Assembly (NCBI GenBank): GCA_049472395.1
Contig: JBLIRR010000003.1
Location: 1 to 64,000 of the forward strand
From: JBLIRR01 sp049472395
GTDB taxonomy: Bacteria; SZUA-182; DTGQ01; JBLIRR01
Direction of reading: 5' to 3'
DNA length: 64,000 nucleotides
The notes below the pieces were generated by a model. It made no database searches, was not told the DNA's origin, and saw only the letters and a program-made list of their open reading frames with translations. The stretch's first letter is position 1. The number at the start of each line of letters is the position of its first letter. Positions 1-8,718 of the stretch are shown piece by piece. Position numbers and translations under genes: made by a program.

Positions 1-1235
1 TGGATATCCTTTGAAGGATCAGAACGAATATAGGAAACATTCCATGGTGAAAACTCGCCAAAATAGCCGTCGATGAGTGGATATGAAAGATTATTTGAAA
101 AATTATAGACCCAGTTCCCAATTTGATAGAGGGGACCAGGCGCTATATAATCCAGCCAACCGAGCTCTTCAATAATCTCCTTAGGATGATAATCCATACA
201 TGGATAGAGATGATGAATTAAGTTATAATAATCGAGCACTAAAACATTAAATCCCGAATCGTCAGAATTATCGGAACAGGCTCTAATGTGTGCCTTTATA
301 CTTGAAAAATCATCGTACGCCTTATCCAACGAATAGCTCTCCCACACAAATGCATTGATATTTTGGCGGAAAGCATCTCGTGCCTCATACTGTGAGGTAA
401 AATCACAGAAGCAAAATTGAGGATACGTACAAGAATTAGAGTCTTTATCACACGCCTTCATAGAATAAGACTCCAGGCTACATGCGAATAAAGGGCGGTT
501 AACCACCATATATTTATCGGGATAAAGATTTGAAATAGTATCAAGCAGATCAAACATTCCACGCCATGAATAGCTATAGGGAAGCCATGGACTTGCTGTT
601 TCAATAACATCGATAAACAGACCATCACAGCCAAGATAATTCAATATATACTCTGTCCCAGCAAATCCATCATGTTCAATAGTTGCAGTTTTCAGGAAAT
701 CCTGCCACTTAGGATCGCCAGCATTTACATAATAGCTTCCAAAATTTGGATTCTTATCAGGAATACCATCATGAGATGGGTCTCCATTAGTCGTTACCTC
801 ATCTACTAGCCAGGAGGCAAAATCCTTATGTTCATAAATGAGTACGCAATTCTGATCATAATATACAGGCCCAGTGCCATCCCCGGCTCTCTTAACATAG
901 TCTTCTCCAAAAGGGATATAACCAATGACAATCACTCCATTTTCTCTCAGAAGGGCTACTTGCGCAGGAGTAATATAAACTTCAGAAATTCCCGGATGAA
1001 GGATTACCAGCTTAAATTTTTTTATTACTTCTGAAATAATACAGTCATTCCACTTGCCATAAAAAAAGCAATATGGAGTTGAAGAATCTATTCCCGGAAT
1101 AGGCCCCCTGCGGACAGACGATAGCGCTACAGTTGGATAATATGGTGAATGCAAAAATATTAATAAGAGAACAATAATTATATATACTATTCTTTTTTTA
1201 TGGTAAATAGTCATTCTTTCGTTAAAAATATGCAT
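1..1235 (-). CDS. GH114-like secreted glycosidase, 3' end cut by window edge
   Basis: About 411 codons are visible and the C-terminus runs off the window. The start at 1235 is preceded by an AGGAG ribosome site. Residues 16-31 form a hydrophobic export segment. The body reads like the TIM-barrel family of endo-alpha-1,4-polygalactosaminidases (GH114, TM1410-like): a strand around GYIPFGEDY, a segment ending WQDFL, and GCDGLFIDVIET, in which D209 sits at the strand end where the family's acidic residue lies. The predicted role is hydrolysis of a galactosaminogalactan-type or other extracellular polysaccharide. The substrate is not proven. It is separated from the conflict operon upstream by about 130 bp, so it probably has its own promoter. 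Confidence 0.6.
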   Translation of the reverse strand, partial: MHIFNERMTIYHKKRIVYIIIVLLLIFLHSPYYPTVALSSVRRGPIPGIDSSTPYCFFYGKWNDCIISEVIKKFKLVILHPGISEVYITPAQVALLRENGVIVIGYIPFGEDYVKRAGDGTGPVYYDQNCVLIYEHKDFASWLVDEVTTNGDPSHDGIPDKNPNFGSYYVNAGDPKWQDFLKTATIEHDGFAGTEYILNYLGCDGLFIDVIETASPWLPYSYSWRGMFDLLDTISNLYPDKYMVVNRPLFACSLESYSMKACDKDSNSCTYPQFCFCDFTSQYEARDAFRQNINAFVWESYSLDKAYDDFSSIKAHIRACSDNSDDSGFNVLVLDYYNLIHHLYPCMDYHPKEIIEELGWLDYIAPGPLYQIGNWVYNFSNNLSYPLIDGYFGEFSPWNVSYIRSDPSKDI

Positions 1236-1363
1236 TTTTTTTCTCCTTTTCTTAATTTTAAAACTATGATTTAGTAAAAAGTAAAGATTTTACAGGCACA
1301 AGCCGTTGATTTATGTAATATCTAATATAGGAAGTTTAGGCCAGAAATGGATCAATGTGAGTA

Positions 1364-2599
1364 TCAACAGAAAGAAGTGTCTTTAAGCCGGATGACGAGA
1401 TAGCTTTTCCCCTCTTTTTGGTATATATCATAGGTTTTCTTAGTATGAGGTATATCTTTTATAAATTCGGGACTGCCCACAATTTTATTATCTTCTGTCA
1501 GCGGAAATTGAAGTATGAGATCTTTATCAAGTATCTTCCTTGTTACCTTTCCATTAAGGAGAAGGAGAGCGCTACACCCCAATTTGTCACAATAGATCAT
1601 ATTCTTGTGAATAATTTCTTCAACCTTTATGGAACTAGCGCAGTGAGGACAATGTATTTCATTTATCTCGCTAGAGATGATATTATTTTGAAGCATACGA
1701 ACGATAGTATTGAGAAGCTCCATATTCCATATAGGGTGTAGCCACTCTAACTGCTCATATATCTTTTCTTCGCATCGTTTCCCTGATCGAATCTCGTATT
1801 CAATCGGAATAGACATCTCCTCACCCTCTGTTTGAAAAAGAAGCTGTGGTCTAAATTCAGAATTCCCACCAACGGCGCAAAACATTGCTTTATCACCCAA
1901 AGAGACCTCCACTGTTTTACATTTACAGTACATAAGAGAATTATCTTGGCATACTTGATAAAGAGCCCTGGATTTATCATCACCAAAATAAAATAGGGAA
2001 GTTACAGGCGAATGTGAGAGAAATTTTTCGATCTCAGGTGTGTCGATATGTTTGTGCCAGATTGAGGATACGGCAGGCCAAAGATTATGCTGTGGTATGG
2101 AAGCCCCGACATACAAAACCATTATCCTTTGAAGCTTTAGATTTGGTTGGGGGACAGCCTCCCGATCAAATATCTCTCCATCAGTCACCACGATTAAAAA
2201 TCTATTTTCCTGATTTCTCAATTTTGCAGTATCATTTTTTATATAATTAATGCTCTTGCGAAGCCAGGTGCCCCCGCGATATAAAGCCAATCCTGATAAT
2301 AATTCATTTGCCATATGCCGTCTTGAAGCCTCGTCACGTCGAAGGATTGGCTGTGTTTTAGTGGCTGTCACACTCTTCCCCAAAAGCCAGAGTTCGCATT
2401 GATCATGAGGCTGCAAACAATCCACTACTTTTTTAATCAAATGATGATATTTTGGCTTATATCGAGGCCAGCAGGAATCTGAAGTATCGAACAGGAGTGT
2501 GACAATCCGAATATAGTTATTTCTGGGCACCTGATACTCAAAATACCGGGTAACCTCTCCATTTGCGAGGGTGTTTTCCCAAATTATCATCTTTTTCAT
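1364..2599 (-). CDS. vWA-domain protein with C-terminal zinc ribbon
   Basis: This 411-residue protein is the last gene of the ten-gene operon. The start is 3 bp after the radical-SAM stop, and a GGAG site overlaps that stop. Residues 31-190 form a von Willebrand A fold. The MIDAS motif D38-T-S-D-S42 is intact, with GGTW near 110 and VTDGE at 138-142. Near residue 317 a CPHC pair and a later Cys pair (C-x4-C) form a zinc ribbon. vWA proteins usually act as metal-dependent protein-binding partners of AAA+ ATPases. Here the ClpA/B-like ATPase two genes upstream is the obvious partner. No signal peptide is seen, so it should be cytosolic. The biochemical target is unknown. Confidence 0.8.
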   Translation of the reverse strand: MKKMIIWENTLANGEVTRYFEYQVPRNNYIRIVTLLFDTSDSCWPRYKPKYHHLIKKVVDCLQPHDQCELWLLGKSVTATKTQPILRRDEASRRHMANELLSGLALYRGGTWLRKSINYIKNDTAKLRNQENRFLIVVTDGEIFDREAVPQPNLKLQRIMVLYVGASIPQHNLWPAVSSIWHKHIDTPEIEKFLSHSPVTSLFYFGDDKSRALYQVCQDNSLMYCKCKTVEVSLGDKAMFCAVGGNSEFRPQLLFQTEGEEMSIPIEYEIRSGKRCEEKIYEQLEWLHPIWNMELLNTIVRMLQNNIISSEINEIHCPHCASSIKVEEIIHKNMIYCDKLGCSALLLLNGKVTRKILDKDLILQFPLTEDNKIVGSPEFIKDIPHTKKTYDIYQKEGKSYLVIRLKDTSFC

Positions 2600-2602
2600 G
2601 AC

Positions 2603-3223
2603 CTACTCCAAAATTATTCCATGGGAGTAAATGCGGTCAATAGCCGCAGTCATATCCATTCCTTTCCTCCCTGTTCCAATTACTCGAATTCTGCCCTTGC
2701 TCCCCATAGAAATTTGTATTTGTGGTGACCGAATTTCTTGAATCTGCCGGTGAGGAACACGAGAGGACAGACGGAATATACGTTGATTGCTTGAGCCGAT
2801 CAAAGGATCGTCTATAAGGCGCTCCTTATCAAAGGGGCCATCTATAAGTATATCTATCTCCCTAAGAAGGTTTTCCCCCTCATCGCTCCTTTTTGCGATA
2901 AGCTCTTCAATCGTATATCCGGTGTAAGCAAGGATAGGGGTATCGGGACGCGTGGCCCGGACAATACGACAGACTTCTGTCAAGTTTTTACTTTGCAAAA
3001 ATGGCTCTCCCCCCGAAAGAATCAAACCTCCACCTATCTTCAGACAGCGCTGGGCAACCTCTTTTGGAGTGTACTGGTGGGGAATCACTTCTCTATCAAG
3101 AGCTGTGAAATTAAAGCAGCCTGGGCAGCGCAGCCGACAACCTTGCACCCATATATAGAGTGAAGGTCCAAGAAGCGGGCAATGCCCGAAGCATATATCA
3201 TTAATATTAAGCAGATTACTCAT
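2603..3223 (-). CDS. Radical SAM 4Fe-4S activase-like protein
   Basis: This 206-residue protein has the CxxxCxxC iron-sulphur motif (C29, C33, C36) after WVQG, and a GGEPF SAM-binding motif. Length and motif spacing match the short activating enzymes of glycyl-radical proteins (NrdG/PflA-like), which generate a 5'-deoxyadenosyl radical from SAM. No glycyl-radical enzyme lies nearby, so the substrate may be another protein of this operon. The start overlaps the AAA+ gene's end region: the stop is 5 bp upstream and the AAGGA site lies inside the AAA+ tail. This indicates translational coupling. Family assignment is firm; the function within the system is unknown. Confidence 0.82.
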   Translation of the reverse strand: MSNLLNINDICFGHCPLLGPSLYIWVQGCRLRCPGCFNFTALDREVIPHQYTPKEVAQRCLKIGGGLILSGGEPFLQSKNLTEVCRIVRATRPDTPILAYTGYTIEELIAKRSDEGENLLREIDILIDGPFDKERLIDDPLIGSSNQRIFRLSSRVPHRQIQEIRSPQIQISMGSKGRIRVIGTGRKGMDMTAAIDRIYSHGIILE

Positions 3224-3228
3224 GGTAA

Positions 3229-5079
3229 TTATCCTTCATATATTTTTACTCTATCTTTTTGATGATCCCAGCCATAACCATATATCCCATAATCAGGAGG
3301 ATCATCCAAAAATTTGGCCTGCGCAATGCTAATTTTCTGCTCAATTATATTGTTCACGTCTCTCAGCCCGTATTTCTGATTATTTACATATTTGAGCAAG
3401 CGATTCACCACATCCCTATCATTCTTATCATTATTGGAAAAATTTATTCGAGCACTGCTTCCCTTACATTCAAGAAGCTCGTTGATATCGGCTGTGAGAC
3501 TCTTGAGCTTATCCGTTAATACTGTAAGTGCCGTCTCTTCCTGGATAAAATTAAACACCACGACACCGCGCTTTAAACGGTTAAATAGTTCGGGACGTTC
3601 TATTCGCTCAAAGTATTCTTCAACCTTTTTCATGAAATAGTGTGAGACTGTATCATGGTCATTAATATCCAAGTCGCCTATTTTGTTCATTTCATCCATT
3701 CCGATGTTACTCGTAAAAACCAGGGAAGTTTCAGTAAAATCAACAGTCTCTCCCTTGCCATCTGTGAGCCGTGCACCATCAAGGATCTGTAATAAAAGAT
3801 CCAATATTTTTGAATTTGCTTTTTCAACTTCATCCATCAACACCACTGAAAAAGGCTTAGCTTTTACAAAATTTGTGAGCTGGCCTCCTTCTGTATAACC
3901 AACGTATCCGGGAGGAGGGCCAATAAGACGCTGATCACTATGGTCCTGCCGGTATTCGCTCATATCAATTCTTAAAAAATTCTCTGTTGAGCCCGTAAGA
4001 AAGAGCGCAGTGCCTCTGCCTACCATTGTTTTTCCCACACCAGTGGGACCCACAAGAAATAAAACCACACGCGGCTTTTGTGAGGTTTTGTCGATAAGGC
4101 AAGGTATGCGATGTTTGCCAATATATAACATATCAATGACAGAGGAGACGGCTTCATCCTGTCCACGTATACAATAGCTATTAAGAAAGAAGTCTTCAGC
4201 TTCATTGAGTGGAATTTGAGCCCAACGGTCCTCTTTCCGGCCAAATTTATAGAGCGCTTGCAAGCGCGGGAATTGTTCAAGGCTGATTCTTTCCAGTTGT
4301 GATAGCCGTAAGAGCTGATCTAGCTCATTCATCCGATACCCTTCCGTTATATGTGCTAATTTCTTCGGCTCATTTTGGATGTTTTCTCCGCCATAAAACT
4401 GATCAGAACATCTCTCAAAGAAGCACAATCGCTGGGTGTAGTTTGGCCTTGGAACAAGAATGAGCGATGTGTCAGGATCTGTTGACACAAATTCTGGTGG
4501 AATAGAGTTACCCCTGGAATATATGAGGATTGCGAGGTTTTGAATTATACGGTTTTCGTGTTCTGTGACAGGTGTTTCATCATTTATATTGCTTTTTCCT
4601 TCTTGGGTATACGTAATAGATATTCTTGCCGCATTCTCTGTGAGCCTGTTCAAAGCCACTGCTTCCTGTGAAGGATAGCGGATTCGAAGATCAGCATGTG
4701 TTATAATAGCAACAGCTGGTTTTTCAGATCTTGAAAGCAGGCGCCTTATCTTTTTTAATACCATCGCCGGTTGGTAGTCGTCTTGAAGCTGTGGCGCGAC
4801 AGAAAGATCCCGAACAAATTGGAAAAATGCATTTTCTGCCTCTTGTTGAGGAAGATCATCCCACTTTATGACGCGGGGCATTGAGTCATTGTTATAAGTG
4901 ATGATACGGGAGTATCCGGCAAGGCTCAATCGTTCCTTGAGCCAATCAACAAATGGCATAGGTAACGAGTGCTCTTTATCACAACAATCTAGAATACTGT
5001 CCATAATATTGCCATGGAATATTATTCTTCGTTTCGTGCCTAAGGCAATATTAAATTGACTCATCCATCCGGTTTCCAT
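3229..5079 (-). CDS. ClpA/ClpB-like AAA+ ATPase
   Basis: This 616-residue protein resembles the second AAA+ module of Clp/Hsp100 unfoldases. It has Walker A GPTGVGKT at 344-351, a GYVGYTEGG pore-loop-like segment at 391-399, Walker B VVLMDEVEKA at 412-421 and sensor-1 FTSN near 457. The first ~240 residues look like a second, degenerate AAA-type domain: beta strands such as RIIFHGN and PAVAIITHADLR are visible without a P-loop. It is shorter than true ClpB (about 860) and lacks the M-domain. It probably remodels protein complexes in the cytosol, with the vWA protein or the coiled-coil protein as adaptor. A strong AAAGGAG site precedes the ATG. Confidence 0.85.
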   Translation of the reverse strand: METGWMSQFNIALGTKRRIIFHGNIMDSILDCCDKEHSLPMPFVDWLKERLSLAGYSRIITYNNDSMPRVIKWDDLPQQEAENAFFQFVRDLSVAPQLQDDYQPAMVLKKIRRLLSRSEKPAVAIITHADLRIRYPSQEAVALNRLTENAARISITYTQEGKSNINDETPVTEHENRIIQNLAILIYSRGNSIPPEFVSTDPDTSLILVPRPNYTQRLCFFERCSDQFYGGENIQNEPKKLAHITEGYRMNELDQLLRLSQLERISLEQFPRLQALYKFGRKEDRWAQIPLNEAEDFFLNSYCIRGQDEAVSSVIDMLYIGKHRIPCLIDKTSQKPRVVLFLVGPTGVGKTMVGRGTALFLTGSTENFLRIDMSEYRQDHSDQRLIGPPPGYVGYTEGGQLTNFVKAKPFSVVLMDEVEKANSKILDLLLQILDGARLTDGKGETVDFTETSLVFTSNIGMDEMNKIGDLDINDHDTVSHYFMKKVEEYFERIERPELFNRLKRGVVVFNFIQEETALTVLTDKLKSLTADINELLECKGSSARINFSNNDKNDRDVVNRLLKYVNNQKYGLRDVNNIIEQKISIAQAKFLDDPPDYGIYGYGWDHQKDRVKIYEG

Positions 5080-5096
5080 TATCTTTCTCCTTTACT

Positions 5097-6209
5097 TTAC
5101 ATTTGAATTTCTTGCTCCTGTAAATTCTGGATCTCTTCATCCATTTCTTTTTTATTCAGATATGAAATATCATTATAGATCCGTCGCCATATACCTCCGG
5201 GTCCTTTCCAGGAGATGTTTTCAATGATTACCCCCTTCTCTTTCAATCTAAGAATAAGCTCTTTCAATCGTTCATCACAATTTTCATCAACCCCAAGCTG
5301 AATGCTCTCTTCGCCTGAAGCTCCTTCCATAATAAAATTAATATGCTGATCCGGGGATACGCTGCTTTGAACCTGAGCACTGAATTCTCCACGAGCCTGG
5401 TGGATAAAATCGATATCACTATCACTCCCCGTATCTGTGTGTGAAGGATATTTCACGACTTGAAATCCACATTCTTCGAAACTTGTGCAAAGGCGATTTG
5501 CAATCTCCCATTGCATATGATACTCAAGCTCACGTTCCTGTGCTTGTCTTGACAAATGCTCAAGATTTCTCGAGAACTCTTCCACATCGTTGTGAGTGAT
5601 CCGGCTACTCATCTCCTGCAGCCTTTTCCCCTCCAATAGTACTATTTCAATCTCATTTCTCACCCAGTACAAAGCTGTGTCAGAAGCGAGGCGTTCTTCA
5701 AATTCCTTGACCAGCACTGCAATTTTTGCCCGCAGCTCCCGCTGGATAAATTCTCTCTTCTCACTTGCTATTATGCTTTTATCAATATTCCCGCGTATTT
5801 GATCCATGGCCGAACACAGCTTTTTTACTCTCCTTGTAAGCCCATCTTCGGCTTCTCTGACTTTTTTATAATCATCTTTAATCTGCCTCGCTGCCTCCTG
5901 CATCTTTTGAACCGGTAGGTTCTGTTTCTCAAGCTGATTTCTATTATGGTTATTTCTTTCAACTAATTCGAAGAATACCTTCACAGCCGCTTCAAAGTCT
6001 TTCTCATTGTTTACAAAGGATTTATATTCTTTTTTCATATACTGCTCTGCTTGGAGACTAAAATCCTTTCTGAATAAACGGCTCTCTTCCTTAACCTTGG
6101 CGATAAGAGCTTTTGCCTCCGGCACACATCGGCTCTCCTCAAGGGCTTTTTGTAATTCTCTTTTCGCTTCACGAGTCAGCCGTGCATGCGCACATTTTTC
6201 ACCACTCAT
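5097..6209 (-). CDS. Coiled-coil protein of the conflict operon
   Basis: I place the start at the ATG at 6209 (MSGEKCAHAR), because AAAGGAG lies 8 nt upstream. A GTG at 6218 would lie too close to that site. The product is 370 residues, highly charged and mostly helical, with long heptad-like stretches at about 20-245. A mixed alpha/beta segment follows at 250-340. No enzymatic motif is recognised. Its position between GAP1 and the AAA+ ATPase, with gaps of 14-23 bp, makes it part of the same complex or pathway. It may be a scaffold or an adaptor feeding the AAA+ pore. This is inference from context only. Confidence 0.7.
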   Translation of the reverse strand: MSGEKCAHARLTREAKRELQKALEESRCVPEAKALIAKVKEESRLFRKDFSLQAEQYMKKEYKSFVNNEKDFEAAVKVFFELVERNNHNRNQLEKQNLPVQKMQEAARQIKDDYKKVREAEDGLTRRVKKLCSAMDQIRGNIDKSIIASEKREFIQRELRAKIAVLVKEFEERLASDTALYWVRNEIEIVLLEGKRLQEMSSRITHNDVEEFSRNLEHLSRQAQERELEYHMQWEIANRLCTSFEECGFQVVKYPSHTDTGSDSDIDFIHQARGEFSAQVQSSVSPDQHINFIMEGASGEESIQLGVDENCDERLKELILRLKEKGVIIENISWKGPGGIWRRIYNDISYLNKKEMDEEIQNLQEQEIQM

Positions 6210-6232
6210 TTTATACACTCCTTTCTTATTAA

Positions 6233-8695
6233 TTATTTAAAAATATTTTCAGAAAGACTTATTATGTCAAAGCATTGCCTGGTTCTCTCCATCGTACCTC
6301 CCCAATACCATAATTCAAAGTAAATAATTTCCTGTATTTTTTCTTTTATCTCAATAAAATCCATATTTTTTCTATTCTTATATATAGATTTGATACAATA
6401 ACTAAAAAGCATTATGGAAGATACGTGGTCATTACCTGTTTGGACTTTGTCTTTTCTGAGCCATTTGCCTATGGAAGAGGAATTGGAATGTAACAGACGC
6501 CACATAAGCGCTTTTAATATTCTCGATTCCTTGCTCTGACTCGCAATAAGATAGGAGATCCCCAAGGGCAGCGCTATTTCAAGAGGCGCATTTTCAATCT
6601 CATGAGTCACATTATCATAAAATATCTTTGATATGTGCCAAAGTTCCGTCATATCTTGAATCCTACATTCTAATTCTCTCAGATATTCCAACCATTTTTC
6701 ATAACATGGCAAGGTAGGTAAGATGACACGTGTGTCTCGCGCCATCATCCGGGGTAAATTTTTTCTAATCCTGAAAAGAGCTGTTTCATATTGTAGACAT
6801 GAGGCTTTCAGAAATTCGATCTGACAATCGATTAATAAATCGGTGATCTCAAATCTTGGCCATCTCACCAATTGGAGGCTTTCTAAAAATTTTATTGCAT
6901 TTAAGCGGTATTTACTTTTTTGGGGATTTTTCAATAAGAAACACGATGCATCTGTAAAGTTATTATTTAAATATGCAGATAATAGGCGATATGATAATCG
7001 ACCGATCATTTCCCACCGTGGGCCATCTCGTGTATCCGGAGTATCAGAATTCAAAACCACCGCATTAAAAATCCTATCCAAGGCATCCGGACATCTCAAA
7101 ATGATACCCTCTGATTTGTTAGATCGGGTATCAGGATGGATAAGAGAATAAGCAAATTTTTCGATCAAATCATCTTTGAGAGAGGAAGAAGGAGGATTTC
7201 TAAGCTTCAATAGAGTAAAGAATCCCTCAATAACCTCTATTTTGCACCTTCCATTCCTACGGCACAATATATGGAGCATGCGTTTAATTACATCTCTCTG
7301 ACTCGCCCACCCAAGGTTATCATATACGCTGTCTGTCAGGGCAATTTGGAATTCAACCTCACTGATAGTGTAATGCTTTTGGGGGCTGGCAGAAATCATA
7401 GGAGGGGCGGGAGATATATTAAGCCGATCCGCCTCTCTCCACCATTTTAATCTTACTTCTTTTGGTAATTCTTTAAAAAGATACAGTTTGTCATCATAAC
7501 TGAATTCACTGTAAAAAGAGTAAAATTTAACCATTTCTTCCGCAATAGTGATATCCACGATTGTGCCGTTTGCAAAGATTTTTTTTATTGTTTGCTGTAA
7601 TAAAGAAAATTTGATCGAATTATTAACTCGCTTGTTTTTAAGGCAATTTAGCGCATCATGCAATAGAGTGATATTTGCTTGAGGCTGCACTTTGAGTATA
7701 TTTATAAGGCACCGTGCTTTATCATCCATTGTGGATATCATATCTGAGACCGATGATTTACAAGCGCCGGAACAATATTCGAAAACTTGCTGTAATTCTC
7801 TTAATGATGGTGTTGTAATGGATTTATTGATAGTATTTATAAAACGTTGAATCTGTTCATGTCCTCCACGACTTTTATTTCGCAAAAGTCTAAGACAGTA
7901 GTTCAAATAAGCTTTTGTATGTTCCGAAGCACTCTTTGAAAGAAGTTTTTCTGATTGGTCACGCATAATAGTAAGATTAAATTTCACTCTTGAAAAATTG
8001 TGTGCCACCATCTCGTTGATTGAAAAGATTGCCCTTTTTTGAAAAACACGAGGCAGAAGGGCAAATAGTGCCGCAGTTCTCCATAGATTCCAGACATCAA
8101 GAGGCGGTGCAGGTTCATTGAGAAATTTTCGCGTCAGTTCTTCTCGTGTATCCTGTAAGGGCCCCGAGGAAAATGCGAAAGAAGTATTCTCAAGGGTTTC
8201 AAGGACATGCATGAGATGAAGCATGAGGGCATAGTATTCTTCTTCAGAAAGGGTTTTGAGGAAAAGCTCAAGTAAGACAAATTGGCCCTCTGGATTTATA
8301 TGTATGATCAGTGGCTCAAGAGGCTCTATCCCCTGCGGAGCGCGGGAGGCAAACTGTGTCCAGATAGGAAGATGAGCGGCGATATACGGCAGGTTCCCTA
8401 TCTGAAGGAATACCTCATCTTTTGCGATGAAGGTGTGTGCAAGATAGTTCCCCTGGCGTCCGGAGAGGTCTGATCCAACATTTATCATAAGCATTATGGC
8501 CCAATCCCCATGCTCCGGGAGGGGAAAACCGCGGAATACAAATGGAGAAAGAGCGGAGTCATTATGAACGGAAGGATATGCACGCGCATATTCTTCAATT
8601 TTAGCTTGGACTTGTTGGCTAACGCCAGAGGTCTTGGCGACGGTCTCAAAACAGAATCGACTTGTATAGATATGATGTGATAAAGAAAATTTCAT
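6233..8695 (-). CDS. GTPase-associated protein 1 (GAP1)-like protein
   Basis: This 820-residue protein starts with a stretch typical of GAP1 N-terminal domains: HHIYTS at 7-12, then FETVAKTSGVS, FRGFPLPEHG and SGRQGNYLAHTFI. The family was described from comparative genomics of NTPase-centred bacterial conflict systems, where it accompanies double-GTPase proteins. The remaining ~600 residues are helical, tetratrico- or armadillo-like in texture, with no catalytic motif. No signal peptide or membrane span is seen. A GAGGG site lies 9-10 nt before the ATG. The neighbour order (GTPase, unknown protein, GAP1, coiled coil, AAA+) supports a role as regulator or scaffold of the GTPase. The GAP1 assignment rests on remembered motifs and needs a profile search. 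Confidence 0.7.
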   Translation of the reverse strand: MKFSLSHHIYTSRFCFETVAKTSGVSQQVQAKIEEYARAYPSVHNDSALSPFVFRGFPLPEHGDWAIMLMINVGSDLSGRQGNYLAHTFIAKDEVFLQIGNLPYIAAHLPIWTQFASRAPQGIEPLEPLIIHINPEGQFVLLELFLKTLSEEEYYALMLHLMHVLETLENTSFAFSSGPLQDTREELTRKFLNEPAPPLDVWNLWRTAALFALLPRVFQKRAIFSINEMVAHNFSRVKFNLTIMRDQSEKLLSKSASEHTKAYLNYCLRLLRNKSRGGHEQIQRFINTINKSITTPSLRELQQVFEYCSGACKSSVSDMISTMDDKARCLINILKVQPQANITLLHDALNCLKNKRVNNSIKFSLLQQTIKKIFANGTIVDITIAEEMVKFYSFYSEFSYDDKLYLFKELPKEVRLKWWREADRLNISPAPPMISASPQKHYTISEVEFQIALTDSVYDNLGWASQRDVIKRMLHILCRRNGRCKIEVIEGFFTLLKLRNPPSSSLKDDLIEKFAYSLIHPDTRSNKSEGIILRCPDALDRIFNAVVLNSDTPDTRDGPRWEMIGRLSYRLLSAYLNNNFTDASCFLLKNPQKSKYRLNAIKFLESLQLVRWPRFEITDLLIDCQIEFLKASCLQYETALFRIRKNLPRMMARDTRVILPTLPCYEKWLEYLRELECRIQDMTELWHISKIFYDNVTHEIENAPLEIALPLGISYLIASQSKESRILKALMWRLLHSNSSSIGKWLRKDKVQTGNDHVSSIMLFSYCIKSIYKNRKNMDFIEIKEKIQEIIYFELWYWGGTMERTRQCFDIISLSENIFK

Positions 8696-8718
8696 GATAT
8701 GGTTCCCTCATTTAATTG

